From Thysanoteuthis rhombus (taxonomy: Eukaryota; Mollusca; Cephalopoda; Oegopsida; Thysanoteuthidae), in contig OY735219.1 of the NCBI GenBank assembly GCA_963457665.1, forward strand, positions 24,142,685 through 24,206,684: DNA of 64,000 nt, written 5' to 3'. Below, one piece after another: positions 36,696 through 49,791 of this stretch (positions are counted from its first letter, which is position 1; every line of letters begins with the position of its first letter). Under the pieces are notes generated by a model. The model saw nothing but the letters and a program-made list of their open reading frames with translations, made no database searches and was not told the origin of the DNA. Both the position numbers and the translations under genes were made by a program.

Positions 36696-38341
36696 CGTAG
36701 CGCTTATTCTAATGTGATGAATTTTCTCTTTCACATTTGCATTCCAAAATTTCGTCCCATGATTGGTCAGTTTTTGACACATTGACTAATGAGAGCATAA
36801 CAGACATTGAGCATGACCTGTGTGTTAATGGTATGATGATTCAAGTTGCAAATCACCCAGATTTTTCACTTGTTCTTTTAGTTGGTACATTTTAGGAGTA
36901 TCTTAATTCAAGATACATAGCTACGATGCATTTTCTGCTGTTCATGAGAATTATCTCCCATGTTAGTGTTAAACAAGTTACTGATATTGTTACTCAGTAC
37001 TAAAAGCAATATCTCATTGCCTTCATCTCCTCATGTTTTGTTTGCTGAAATGGCAGATGAAAGTATCATCTTGATGCAATTTAGCCACCATACCCTTTGG
37101 TTATCAAAATTTTCCATGTGATTTAACACTTTAAATTTTATCGATTCACTGACAAACCAGCCAAGTGGGCTACAGATTCTTCTCTGATTGAGTCTCTCTC
37201 TCTTTAGGTACTCTTGGTCTCGTTTTCGAGGCTGCAACTTTGAAAATTTGTTGTACAAATACATACTTGGCGTTATATAAAAACTTTTTTTAAAAATTTG
37301 TTCAAAAAAGTGCTTTTTTCGACCACTTTGGTTATTTTATGACCAAGAATCCCCTAATCTTGTACGGGTATTCTTTTTAGATGATTTTAGATTAAAGATC
37401 TATTTTTAAGGATAATTTTGAGGTATCCTATTTTCATTTTCCTGTATTCTACATTTATGAATAATCTTTGCAAATGTTTTTTGTAGTTTATTCTCACTTC
37501 TAGATATTTATTTAATTGCACCTAACCATTTCCTAATGTCACTGGAAAGTTTTAACTCCGTATGTGGCTTATGAGATTCCCTGCTTCAATTTGTCAGTAC
37601 TGAAATTCTTCTGTGAACTTAAAAAAGGAGAAAGTTTTATTTTAGGTACTTAGTGAGCATTTTGCTGATTAATTTATGACTAGTTAATACCTGCTGCTTT
37701 GATAATGTTATATGTAGAGCTTTGTTCTGTGTTGGTGTTTTTACACTAATTTGAAAGGTCAATTCTTGATATTGCTGAGTGAAATTCCTGTATTCATTTT
37801 GTATTAAATTTCAAACAACAAAAAACCTTGGACTTACTCTGCTTTACCTGGGGCTTAGTCATTCTTGTTGAGTGAATATCTTCATGTCTCACTCTTTTGC
37901 GTCTCTCTCCCTCTCCACTCCCTCTTTGTGGTTTTTATGTTGCAATTCCATTCTCAGAACCCTTCCTCTATCCGTACCCCTTTCAACGTAAAATTCTTAT
38001 TTTCAAAGTGTGACAAATGGAAATATGATAGATGGATAGACACATTGCAAATTATGATAAAGAAGTTTACTTGATAATTGTACTTTTGATGTGGAGCCAA
38101 AATAATGTATACAAGATTCAGCTCACTTTTCATTTGTAATTTGCCTCCTATTTATATTTGTCATTCATTAGATGTGTGCATTTATTAAACCTTGCTCTAT
38201 ATTATGAATAATCTTTGCAATTGTTTCACTGTATTAGATTACATGATATCAATGATAAAAAAAATGCAAAAAACACTATATGTCTATTGAAATAGTGAAA
38301 TTTTTGACCAAATTTCTGATATAAGGAATTATTATTATTAT
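36696..38341. other. Non-coding AT-rich stretch
   Basis: No supported gene. Frames at 37031-37264 (minus) and 37865-38074 (plus) have no recognisable content. Confidence 0.5.
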
Positions 38342-38595
38342 ACACTGATTTAATTTGACTAGTGTCCTCATCTTGGTCAAATGAGCGGCATCACACAGGC
38401 AAATCAACTAGGAAAAAATGTCTTGTATGAAATATCCTTAAGCATCCTCAATAGAATGAGAAAAATCATAAAAGGTTTGAAATTCCCAGACGATTTCTAA
38501 CTACAACAAATAGTTGGAAAAGGTCGAAGAGTAAAACGGCTGAAACAAACAGTTGTGACTATAAAACAACCAAGATGAGGAAACTAGTCAGTGTA
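38341..38595. mobile_element. TIR (MITE-like) element, ~255 bp
   Basis: The left end reads TACACTGA, a 9-base insertion, then ACTAGTGTCCTCATCTTGGT (to 38377). The right end (38569-38595), reversed, reads TACACTGACTAGTTTCCTCA then TCTTGGT. Apart from the insertion and about two differences the arms are perfect inverted repeats of 27 bases. The interior has no open frame. Flanks give no clear target duplication (ATTATTAT at left, AATAAGTG at right). Confidence 0.75.
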
Positions 38596-40478
38596 AATAA
38601 GTGTGAAATAGTAAAAGTGAGAAATTTGAAATTTTGTTGATAATTTTGTTCTGTAGTACAAAACCTCTTTACTCATAAAAGAAGGAAGCATATTTAGTCA
38701 TTCCTATTAGATATGACTAATATTTTTTTTTCTTTTTAGAGGTTTCCGTGAGTCTAATTTGTGCAGTGCAGTTTCCACTTCAAATTCAATTTCATCAGTT
38801 TATGCTGACTAGAAAGTATTTGGAACTTGAAATTTCCATGTTTTGCACTTAATCATAGTTTTGATGTGGTCATAGTTTTTAACAGATCTACTCCAATGCC
38901 CGATTCTGTGGAACATGACAAGCAATCTCTTGCCAGGTGTTGGCAGAGATTCACAGGAATTGAAAGATATATTTTTTTACCTCTGTCGTTTTAGACTGTT
39001 TTTCAATCAGCGATAAAAGAAGTCTAGCCATGTTTTTATCTTCCTTTTCATTCATCTCCTTTCTCATCCCAAATAGCAACGAATAACAATTTTGTTAATT
39101 GCTGTGTTTTACCTTCAATCAGTTCCTTGGAAATGAGCCAGAAACTCACTGAGGAGATAAACTTTCAGCGCTGTTTATTTTACCATTTAACTTTCCACAG
39201 ATATTTTTCTGCCGCCTGTGTTTGATGATTTTTATTTCTTCAGGAACTTGACTTCTCTGCTCAAAATTAGTCTCTCAAAATTTTTATTTGAAAGGTTTTA
39301 GAACTTGGATGCTTGTGTACTGCTTCTCTCTAATTTCATATTGTTTTCATCAATGACAATTTCTTATTGGGTTTTGTAGCAGTTCTATGCTATGTTGTAA
39401 TTTCAATCTGCATTGGTCTCATGATTATTTGCATTTGATCTCTTTCAGTGGAGAATTAGAAAAAAAAGTTTACATAGGTGTTTTTATTGAAACAAGAAAA
39501 AGAACACTATTCAGAACCTACAATGTTATGTACAAAATTTTTGGCAACATTTGGTTTGGATAAAGATATATTTATCATATCAAAAAAGAGATTTATTTCC
39601 AATTGATTTTTCAAGTTAATACCTATTGAAACATCTGATACAAAAGTAGAAGGAAAAATTCTGTCCGAAATGCAATACAATTCATTGGCAAAAGAACAAG
39701 TTATGTATGTGTGTGAAGTGTATACATTAGTCATAAACACTGTTTTATCTGCTTTTTCTTTTCTTTCCTTTCTTTTCCTTTCTTTTCCTCTTGTACTCTA
39801 TTTTCTTTATCTGAAGAATAAAGAAGAAATAATTTATTTTTCTTATTATTTTCCCCTCTTATTGAGTTCACAGCTTTCTTTCTTTGTTAGGAATGTTGTC
39901 TATCTCTCTTTAATCTGTTAGTCTTTGGGTGCTTGATTCCTCACCATCAAAGTTTACGTACTTAAATTTGTCATTCATAGAACTGATGATGTATATAGCT
40001 TCCTAAAAAGTGTAGAAGCTGAAGTTATATTGTTTTCTAATTTTGGTTTGTTTGAAAACTGTATCTTTTTTGACCCATTGCTTTTTTTTTTTTCTCCCTA
40101 TTCAAGAAAGAAAATGTTAATTTCAGAAAATAACTCTCGGCTTTTTGCAGGATAGTTGTTAAAACCATGGAAGATGTTCTTAACTTAATAATAGTATCGA
40201 ATCTAGATTATAAAGATTTGACTGAAGAGGCCCAGGTTCACATCAGCTTCGTTCTAATTGATTTATCATTTTTCATCTTTTATCATTTTCAAAACTGAAT
40301 CACTTATTATCTTGAATGAATTTATCTCTAAAGTTTTCAACATTTCTGCAATTGTTGTCTTAGAATTGGTCTTTTTATTCATATTTGTACCCTTAGCTCT
40401 AAATCTAAGTGAATATTAGATCACCGTAGCTCCACAATTGGTCGACCCAACCAACCAGCCAAGAATGATTCTTCTCTT
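38596..40478. other. Non-coding AT-rich stretch
   Basis: No supported gene. A polypyrimidine TTTCC-type tract lies at 39754-39800. Confidence 0.5.
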
Positions 40479-40502
40479 GTGTGTGTGTGTGTGTGTGTGT
40501 GT

Positions 40503-40541
<39 letters not shown>
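40479..40541. repeat. Compound (GT)14(CT)18 microsatellite
   Basis: About 28 bp of GT dinucleotides switch directly to about 36 bp of CT. It creates a short Cys-Val/Ser-Leu frame that is not a gene. Confidence 0.97.
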
Positions 40542-40544
<3 letters not shown>

Positions 40545-42540
40545 GTGCTCCTGGTCACATTTTCAGGGTTACAACTTTGAAATTTTCCATGAGTGCACAA
40601 TCTGAGGAAATTTTTTTTTTTCTTCGCCTCTCTGAAAAAGTGATTTTTTATTTATTTATTTATCTATTTTTTTTATTTTTTTTTAGATAATTTTTTAAGT
40701 AATTAGTCCTGGTACTCACACAGGTTACGATGATTCATGTATGCGAGGTACAAATATTCTTCATCTTTTTGATTATGGGTTGGAGAAGGAGGAGATTCAC
40801 TAGTAAAAAAATGGTCTACCTTTATTTTATGTCATTTGTTGATTGCAAATATTGTAACGTCATATTTGATAGGAAAAGAAACAAAAATTCATGTAAATTG
40901 AATTTCAGAACTTGAATTTCGAGATGTAACACATGGAATTGGAAATAAACAAACACAATTAAATTAAACTTTTAAAAATTGAAATCTATAAGGTTTTAAA
41001 TCTTATCTTTGTGAATTATCTTATGACTATCAATGCAGGTCTTCAAAAATCAACAGAGGGACTTACATGCATATACAGTATATAATATTCTCAATAACTT
41101 ATTAATATCTTTGTCTAATGAGGATCATAAGTCTTCTTTTTCCTAGATAAGCCGGGAATACCAACCTTCAGATTGATGATGAACAATAGTAAAAAAAAAC
41201 AAAACAGTTTGTTAGTAATAAAATCATTTTTCAGTAATGCTACTATTGTCTTTGTTTTTACAAAGAAATTTAGTTAGACCCAAGGGAAATGGCTCTTAAT
41301 GTCATCAGCATTGCCACAGTGAAAGTTGTAATTCTTGTTCAGTAAGGACTAGAATTCTTTTTTTTGTTTTGCATCATATCTCGTATTTGCCCAAGGGAGA
41401 TACTCAGGTTTTTTGGGGGTTTCTTTAAAAATTTTATCTAATGATCACATGCTAATTTTTCAGGGTCAGTTGGAAAAAGTATTCATTTTTTAAATGAGTC
41501 ATTTTCTAATCTAGTCAAATGTTTCAGGTGCCGTGTTTTACAAAAATTTGCATTCTTTTTGTTTTAGTTGTCTGTATTAGTCAGTCATTACTGAAAATGT
41601 AGGACCCTCCTAGTTGACATCATGGATGTTATTTTTGGATTTTTTTAGATCTGGGGGGTAAGGGGCATCTGGTTAAACACTTTCTCTTTTTGTTAAATTT
41701 GACATTGTGGTGGTTGGTTTGTCAAATTGTTTTATAAAATGCTTGTATCCTTGTGTAGAAATATTAGCTTCCAAATCAAGAGAAAAGAAAAAATAGTGAA
41801 TTTTCAATGATTGAGATTTGTAATGACTTTATTCTCTCATTGATTCTAAAATCTAATTTAACTCTAACCTCTGGTAACGGCCAAGAATACATTAAATAGT
41901 CCATGGCCTTGTTTATGGCAACAAATGGAGATTTTTGTTTACTGCATATTTATCTCTGTGGAAATAAATGATTTGTTCTGAAGAATGTATTCAAAAAAGT
42001 CAGAAAATTGTACGTATTGATCTTGGGTAGTCTGTAACTAATGTGGGTGAAAGTAATACTTTTAATTTTAAATGAATTTTACATCTCTTTGCATTGTGGC
42101 TTATGAGCTTCACATGCTCAGAATTCGAAATTGAATGATACAACTTATAGATTCGTGTCCAATGCTTTAACCTCTTAGTTTGATTGCTAGCACTGTGATT
42201 AGAATTTGAGTTTGAAAATTATTAAAGTTTAGGAAAATCTTATTTTATCTTAATTTTTTTTCACTGCATTACAAATGGTATGTCCTGATATTGTTGTGAC
42301 AATTTCTACTGAAGGTGCTGATCAAAATCTTGAACAAACACGGAAACTATATTCTAATAAAAACAATTATTACAATGTCTATTGAATAATCGATAGCATG
42401 TATCATCAAACATTTATCAGAATGAATGATGCATCAAAAGGAATGTAGGGATAATTTTATCTCTTTCAATTCAAGAAAAATTATTCAATTTTGATCAATC
42501 TATATTTTTTAAAAGCGAAAGTTTGCAAAATATTTTGTTT
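40542..42540. other. Non-coding AT-rich stretch
   Basis: No supported gene. TTTA-type low-complexity sequence lies at 40647-40690. Confidence 0.5.
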
Positions 42541-42688
42541 CTTTCATTTATTCTTTGAAAATATGGATATTGATTATTAGTGACCCATGATATTCTAATA
42601 CAATAAAATGTTCTTCCATTTATTCTTTAAAAAAAAAAACAGATATTGTTTATAAATGACCTATGATATTCTAATGTAGTAAAATTTG
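42541..42688. repeat. 72-bp tandem duplication
   Basis: CTTTCATTTATTCTTTGAAA...GATATTGATTATTAGTGACC, CATGATATTCTAATACAATA at 42541-42609 is repeated from 42613 as CTTCCATTTATTCTTTAAAA...GATATTGTTTATAAATGACC, TATGATATTCTAATGTAGTA. Two diverged copies. Confidence 0.85.
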
Positions 42689-42805
42689 TATACTGAAATA
42701 GAATATTTCAATTTAATGTTTTAAAGGTACAGAGACTTACAAAAACAATTAAGAACTTACCACTTCTTCAAACATATTTAAAAAAATAAGAATATTTTTT
42801 TTTAA

Positions 42806-43234
42806 ATGTTTAATAAAGTTATGGCAATATATGTCAGGTATTCTCTCCTCTGGGTGGCACTAAGTAACTCAGTATTGCTGCATGATACATCGAGAGAAGA
42901 TGGACTCCTTATCACCGAGAGATTCTGCAGGCCAAGATATCAGATCATGATGGCTGAATCCATCACGGGGTTGAACCTAACAAGATATAAAATGAATGTT
43001 ATTTTAAAAAAAGTTTCTCCCAACATGAAAGATTTAAAAAAAAAAATACTTGGATTTTATATAAAGCAAAAAAATAAAGGTCATATTCCAATAACACTGA
43101 GTTCTATTTTATATTTAAATGTTGAGGCATGTATAATCAGTGCTAGAAAGTTGAACCTTCATATATTTATTGACCTTTTTTATACTTTGTTTATAATGAA
43201 TCTACTTGTTACTCACAATACACAATGTCAGTAA
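42806..43234 (+). other. Longest open frame in the window (142 codons), doubtful
   Basis: This is the longest ATG-to-stop frame. Its first half (42835-42990) has richer composition than the flanks and could be an exon or an unrecognised repeat. The second half is A/T-rich with Lys/Asn/Ile-rich translation and reads like chance. There is no signal peptide, no domain I recognise, and no convincing splice or promoter context. Confidence 0.15.
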
Positions 43235-46200
43235 TTTCAAAGTAATCTCATATTTGCTGAGGCTGTTGACGTACATCTTCCATTTTTCTTTTACCACTTT
43301 CTCTCCTGTTCATGTTTCTACGTAAAAAACCAAGTAAACCAAAGGGACCTTTTTTCACAAGCATTCAACTTAAAGGTAGGGCAGAATTTTAAAAAAATAA
43401 AATAAGTAAAATATTTTTTCATTCTTTAATCATCTGATATTCAAAAAATGTCTTCAAGTATTTGAAATATTATTTGCTTTTTTTGAAAGTTGTAGAAAAT
43501 AGACTATAATAAGCCCACACAATTATAGCAAAACTTTGAAGAAAAAAAAAGAATTATGGTTTGTTGGGATACAGTTGAGACTAATGAATACTCTTCCAAA
43601 CATTTAATCATAGTACAAGGATTCCTATGACTCCAACCATCTTTTGATTGTTTTTTCCCTCCCTTTCAGATTCTTAACAGCCTCTAAAATGTTCTTTTTT
43701 TTTTTTTCAAAATTAATCCATTGGTCTTTTTTGTCAATCAGAAAAAAGACTATTAATGTTGTTGAAAATTTATCAAAATATTTTGGAGATATGGGACTAA
43801 CTAAAGAAGGTTCCTGTTTTTATAAACATAACTTTTTATGCTGGCTCATCTGATGTATAATACAGACTGTTTCTTTGGGTCTTATTTTCATTTTTTTTTT
43901 TTTCTTTTCTTTTTAGCTGTGACAGTCTTCAAAATCCCATGTAGGTATTGGTGTTCGTGATAACTGCTACCCTTAAAGACATTAGTTCTTTTATGCCTTT
44001 ATTGATACTAACAGTGCATGTTTGGTTTTACTCTCTTGCTTGGTAGATGAAAAGTTCATCATTCTCCTATTCGTGTCGGTGTTTTTTTTCCTAATTTGTT
44101 GTTTGAAAAAACAAAAAACGAAAAAAACAGACAAAAAACCAAATGAGCTAGCTCTTTGAAAATAATTCCTTATTTACAGACTGTATATAAATTATACACG
44201 TTATAGATTTCATTTATTTAATTTTTTTTTTTTTTTTTTCAATCATTTTAATCCAGTAAAATTTATAATATTGCACATATGTATAGATTTTTCTGTATAA
44301 AACTTCAAATTGTTATTTTTATAAATTTATATTCTTGGATAAGGTTGAGGAATTGATGGAAAGTTGATTTTATTCAACTGGCAAGGCCAAATATCATCAT
44401 ATTTCAAGAAGTTATACGAGGAACAAATGGTTATTTGTCTTGATCCTTTTTCTCAGAAATGAAGTTGTGTGAATCCAGACTATTTTCAAAAGCAAAACTA
44501 CTGAGTGCTTTGAGCTGAGATTTGGCACACATGCTTTTGGGCCATGTTTGTGGGATAGGTATATGTGACTGCACTTGGTAGTTAATGAAGAGAAAAAAAA
44601 AGATGGTATTTTAACATATATCTTGTAAATGGTTATTTCTGCCATAAGTTATTTTCCATTTAGATACTCTGAATATGTGTTACAGTTGGAAAACTTCTAC
44701 TCGATGATTCCTGTGGAATGTACAATTATATGGAAATGTTACTAAATTAGCTCAGAAATCATTAATGTACCTTTTGATGGTACACAGTGAGTAATGTTTT
44801 GAATTATTTTGATATGTAATTAATCAATATGATTTATATTAAATGTTTAGAATTTATCATAATGTACATACAGATATACTTTGATTAGTACAGCTAATTC
44901 ATTCCAAAATTTTTCATATTTTTTAAAACTGCACCGTTCAAGGTCTTATGATTTAATTTTTTTTTTCACCTCATAATTAGTTACACTAATTTGTATAGCA
45001 ATAACACAACTGTACTACATCAGAACCTTCACTAATGAAAACCACACTACTCAAGGTATCCTTGTATATATTTTAGATGAAACATTGATGAGCAGATTTT
45101 TTTTTTCCATAAAATGTTTCCAAGAGTATCTCTTATCCCTCACAAATTTTTCATTTTTATTTTTAATGATTATATTTTGAAATAAAATAAAGTTTCAATG
45201 TTGGGCAAACTTTATCGGTTATCTATGGTGATCGTATTAAGTGACTGACTTGACCTTGTCATACATATACATGTATTTAAACTTTTAAAAAGGATAGAGA
45301 GATGAGATCATATTTTAGTTGGGGAGAATTTTTTTTTTATTCTCCACAAAAGTTTTCAAAAATTTACTTTTTTTTTTTTGTAGCTGAAAATATACAAGTG
45401 AAGATCAAGTGTATGTACCAAATATACTGTCATATTTGAAAATAATTCTAAAGATTTTTGTAAAATACAAAGTGCATTTTTATCTATAAAATTTAACACT
45501 ATTCCCACAGACTTTGATAATGATAGAAGGCTTTTTCATAATTCTCAAAGTTGTAGAAGCAAAAAATTTACACATGTATTTTAAGACTTCTACTTTAATA
45601 TATAGGTTCATTTTGAAGGTGTGTTTTTTTCCCCCCATATAAAATCCTGGATTATAACAGGTTGTTCTACCTACCAAGTGATATTACAAATCTGTTGGAG
45701 AAATTATTTTCTCATTACTTGATTACTTTGACAATGCATAGGCATACATGTGTAGAGTTTTGTTAACTAACATTTTGTCCAATATACTATGTGAATTTGT
45801 TGAATAAATATCTCTGTCTTGAGTTAGATTACAACTGCACACATTGAAAAACGAATAAAATTATATATATTCAGACTATCAGTAAGGCTAACATATCAAA
45901 CTGTGCCAATTGCCATATTATATTTTTATGATTCTATTTTATTTATCTATTTATTTATTTATTTTTTATTATTGAAGTTGTTAGATGATTTGTGTTACAA
46001 GAAGAAATTCAATTAACTGATAACATTGCACTGATTTTTTAAAAAAAGAAAAATGGTCTTTTAGATTACTGACAAGTAGAAATTTTTTGCAGTTTGATTA
46101 TTTGAGATAGTTCTGAAGCAATACTGCTAACTGGAAATATAACTCAACTATCATATCAATTCATTAATAAGAAGGGGAGATAATCCACACTAATGGAATA

Positions 46201-46615
46201 TGGAATCCAGTCAGAAGAATAAAATCTGTTTGAACAAGTTGAAATTTTGAAGTTTTTATATCACCTCCAAATTGGAGTAATCACTTGAATGTACATATGA
46301 CAGATACTAAAAATTGATTTGTAATCTTATTTTTGATTTATTTAACCAGAAATGATTTAATTCTTGATTATATTGTAAATTTATGCTAGGAGAATAATGG
46401 AGTTCAGATCAAGATTCTCGTGCTGAAATCAAATCTACGATCCAGTTTTTCATTAGGCTGAATATGAATTTTATCATTATTCAAGTGATCTTGTATATTT
46501 CTTTGTATTCTAGGATCAAAGTTTTGAGATGTATACTTTTCATTAATAAGTCTGCACCCGCAAGTAAAACTGTTAACATAGTTTTCTTCTGTGTTTTAGT
46601 GGTTCTGGCTATCAA
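43235..46615. other. Long non-coding AT-rich stretch
   Basis: No supported gene. T runs lie near 43690-43706, 43892-43904 and 44221-44239. Short frames on both strands have no recognisable content. Confidence 0.5.
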
Positions 46616-47005
46616 TTGGGCATGCAAGCCAAACTAATGGAGCTAGAGATAAAAATTCAAGCATTTGCTGTTTATCATAGAAAAACTTTTTCTTTTTTTT
46701 TTTAAAAATCCTTACCCTCTCTCACTAAGTGGGAGGTTCAGTTTACAATATAAGTTTATCCTCAATTAATGCCTTGGTTTGTGTCTGGTTGCGTTCAGGT
46801 TTGTTTTGTGAAAATTGTTTTGTTTTTTTTCTGAAAATTGTTTTTTCTTTCAAATGTTTACACCTCTCAATAAAAGGTGAGAGAAATACTTATTCATTTG
46901 ATCACCCCTTTTTTTCCAATTTTTCAATCACCTCCCCCCAAACACGGCATGCTGCCAAAAGATGTTGGTCACGTGACAGTTTCTATTGAGTGACTAACCA
47001 GACCT
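46616..47005 (+). repeat. ~390-bp dispersed repeat, copy C
   Basis: The blocks are GGGCATGCAAGCCAAACTAA, TGGAGCTAGAG, TAAAAATTCAAGCATTTGCT, a poly-T, GTGGGAGGTTCAGTTTACAA, AAAAGGTGAGAGAAATACTT, CATTTGATCACCCCTTTTTT, CATGCTGCCAAAAGATGTTG, and ACAGTTTCTATTGAGTGACT. Copy B shares the AAAAGGTGAGAG block and the 3' end, so B and C belong to one subgroup, while D lacks that block. Confidence 0.82.
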
Positions 47006-48095
47006 GTTTTCCCTTGTCTTTAATTCTTTAAAAACCAATTAATCGATGTATAACTGATTACTGTGTCCCTTTCCTGCATCGTTTCTGTTCCTCTAATAGA
47101 TTCCCACATTTCTCTTTTATTTGTCCTGAGAGAATTTTCCCCATCAGATGTGAACCTCTAATGGGTTTTTAATTGCTTTTTAGAGGTTAGTTTTATTCAG
47201 CTATTATTATTGTTGTTAGTTAAAATTGATTCTTTCAGTATAGAGATGAATTGCTTTGTGATTTCTTGAAAGCTGTACAAAATATTGAGGAAAGGATTGA
47301 ATTTTATAGCAATGGCATTCTAATGAACATATTTCAAGGAAATACTTTTGAAATAATACTTAGAAGTGAAGGATATGATATTAGTAAATAGCAGTCTCAT
47401 TTTGATCTTTCTTGATTTTATAATTTTTAATAGTTATGTGATGCAAAAATGTATTTCAAACTGAAAACTGCTTCTAAATATTTGAAAAAAATATATATAT
47501 ATGTACCTGGAAATCCTGAAAAGAATGCTTTCTGAAATTTATTATTAATATTAATGATAAATTTTACAAAGCATTCTGCTCAAAATGAAGCAGAAGCATT
47601 CATGTCCATATTTCTATTCAGTTTTTGCTTTTCCTTTAGAAAAAATAATTAGACAAAAATTTTATGCATAACTCTAAATGTGTTATTGAGAGAAGAATGA
47701 CAGCTCATTGTTTTCTCCCTTGTTATTTCACTATTATGGATTTGTATAACTTGATATAACTGCATTTTCTCTAATTTCCATCAGATTTTAGCTTTTTGCT
47801 TTTTGGTTTCAGAATGTGCTAATTTGAAATATTTCAGTATTTTGAATAGCTTAGAATCTGTTCGCTTATATATATATATAATCTTGTAATGCTGAAAAAA
47901 GAACAACAAATTTTTAGTCAATTTCTATAAATAGTCCCAAAGTATCTAAGACTTTGAATTGCACAAGCCACTTTTAATCTGATCATGTGTTTTATACCAA
48001 TTTTATCATAAATTTATGTTCTTTGTGCATGCATGTTTTTTAGTTCTATTTGTATTTATAATTTTATTCTTTACAATGGAATATTCTTGAAATAT

Positions 48096-48127
<32 letters not shown>

Positions 48128-48624
48128 CTCTTGAAATATGTATGTACACACACATTTAAGATATTGAGCATACATATATATGTACTCTTAAAATATTGAG
48201 CATATATATAACTATAACAGTAATTGTGAAAAGAAAAAAAACTTGATATTTGATTAGAAAATTTTATTCATGTTCTCTTCGAACATGATTTTGATGGGCA
48301 AATTCATTCAAGGGAAATAATTCCAACTAACACTGATGACTTACTCCCCTTTAAGCTCAATACAATTTTGGTGTTATTTGATCAGCTGGCCTCGGGGATT
48401 GTTCTGGATTTTGAAATGAAGAGAAAAAGCAATATTCATTGGTCTTTATTTCGTATTTGTACCTATTAATTACTTGACTAGTATAAGAGTAATTATTGAA
48501 AACTATCTGTGGACATGGAATCAGATTTCCGTATCTTTAAGCCATTTTTACTCCTTTATGTTCATTTTCGTTTCTTAGTTTTTACTTCGTGAATATTGAC
48601 AGACAGTTTAGATCTTGAATCTTT
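47006..48624. other. Non-coding AT-rich stretch with AT microsatellite
   Basis: No supported gene. A 27-bp (AT)n array lies at 48101-48127. Around 48128-48215 a TACTCTTGAAATAT / TACTCTTAAAATATTGAGCA motif is repeated two or three times. Confidence 0.6.
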
Positions 48625-48779
48625 TGCTTGGACCGATTGTTTGCGGTAGTGAGTGGAACGACAGCAATGATCCGAAAAGAAGAAATGCAGCCCCAGGTGG
48701 GATTTTAACCAACATGTCTGTCCATGGGAACACTCACGTAGCCTAGGTCTGCTCTAACCACTTGAGCTACCAGAACCCT
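48625..48779 (-). repeat. tRNA-derived SINE (inverted)
   Basis: The minus strand starts AGGGTTCTGGTAGCTCAAGT, whose TAGCTCAAGTGGTTAGAGC is a near-perfect A box and D-arm (48752-48772). GGTTAAAATCCC at about 48699-48710 is a good B box, followed by the body ACCTGGGGCTGCATTTCTTC and TTTTCGGATCATTGCTGTCG. Spacing between boxes is slightly longer than in a real tRNA and the anticodon arm does not close well, so it is a SINE and not a tRNA gene. The 3' end is placed approximately. Confidence 0.75.
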
Positions 48780-49740
48780 AAAAAACTCTCTTAACTCATC
48801 CCTCCCTTCCCTGATGACTGGCTGGTTTTGTTTTAGTGTTCTGTTTACATATATCTACATATATTATTGTTCTAATGTCAACAGTATGATAAATAATGGA
48901 TAATAATGTCTGACATGGTGTATAAAGAAAAACAATTCTTAGTACATTTTTGTATATTTTACATAACATTCCTGTATGATTAACTTGCTTTCCCTCTAAA
49001 AAAAAAAAAGGAAGAAATCTGTAAAATTTGTCCATTTCATATATAGCAATTATATCGAACTTGATGATTATTCAATTGTTTTTTCTTCTGATTTTCATTC
49101 ATATCTTTCACCCCTCCCCCCCTAAAAATACTTTGTTTTCAAGTTTTGTATTTTTTGGCGTGATATGACTATTGCTACAGTGTGGAATTTTAACTTGGGA
49201 AAAAAAATTTCCTTTTGTTTTGATTAAGGACATTCTTATATAAGTTTTTAATGCTTGAAATTCAAATAGAATACATTTTGCGTGTGTGCATAATGTATAG
49301 TCATAAACTTGTCACTTCAACTTAGAAAGAATTCTAGTTTGGAAATTGCATAATTTTCAATACAGTCTTTCAAATCATCCGACAATGTTATGTCACCCAA
49401 ATCAGTTACTTTCTGATCACTGTTAATGTACAATGTTCAGATATTTTATACACAGAATATTAAATTTTATTATTATTGTTTACATTTGGAATATAATGTT
49501 GTATGCTAATATTATTTTGGATCATCAGCTTTTTCACCATGGACCTGTCATGGATATTTGAAATGAACAGTACAGTCATTTTACCATGGCATTGTTTAAC
49601 TGTGTTGATAGGAAACAAACTCCCCACCTGTTTTTAAATTCAGTATTTAATTTAGGATACTTGGATATTCTTTTGTTCGACTTTCACTTGCCTGTAGTTA
49701 TTTTGAATATAATATTTAATTTTTTGTACTAGTGTATTTA

Positions 49741-49743
<3 letters not shown>
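48780..49743. other. Non-coding AT-rich stretch
   Basis: Nothing supported. A run of C lies at 49112-49122. Confidence 0.5.
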
Positions 49744-49790
<47 letters not shown>

Positions 49791-49791
49791 A
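49744..49791. repeat. Compound (AT)n(GT)n microsatellite
   Basis: About 33 bp of AT continue directly into about 15 bp of GT. Confidence 0.95.

Noticed and set aside
33251-38340. LTR pair around the gypsy pseudogene
   Set aside because: No direct repeat of adequate length was found by reading the flanks; a self-alignment would be needed to exclude highly diverged LTRs.
42806-43234. 142-codon plus-strand open frame as a gene
   Set aside because: Its second half is Lys/Asn/Ile-rich and looks like chance reading of AT-rich DNA. No domain, splice site or promoter context supports it, so it is listed only as doubtful.
48625-48779. Functional tRNA gene on the minus strand
   Set aside because: A and B boxes are good but the cloverleaf does not close and a SINE body follows.
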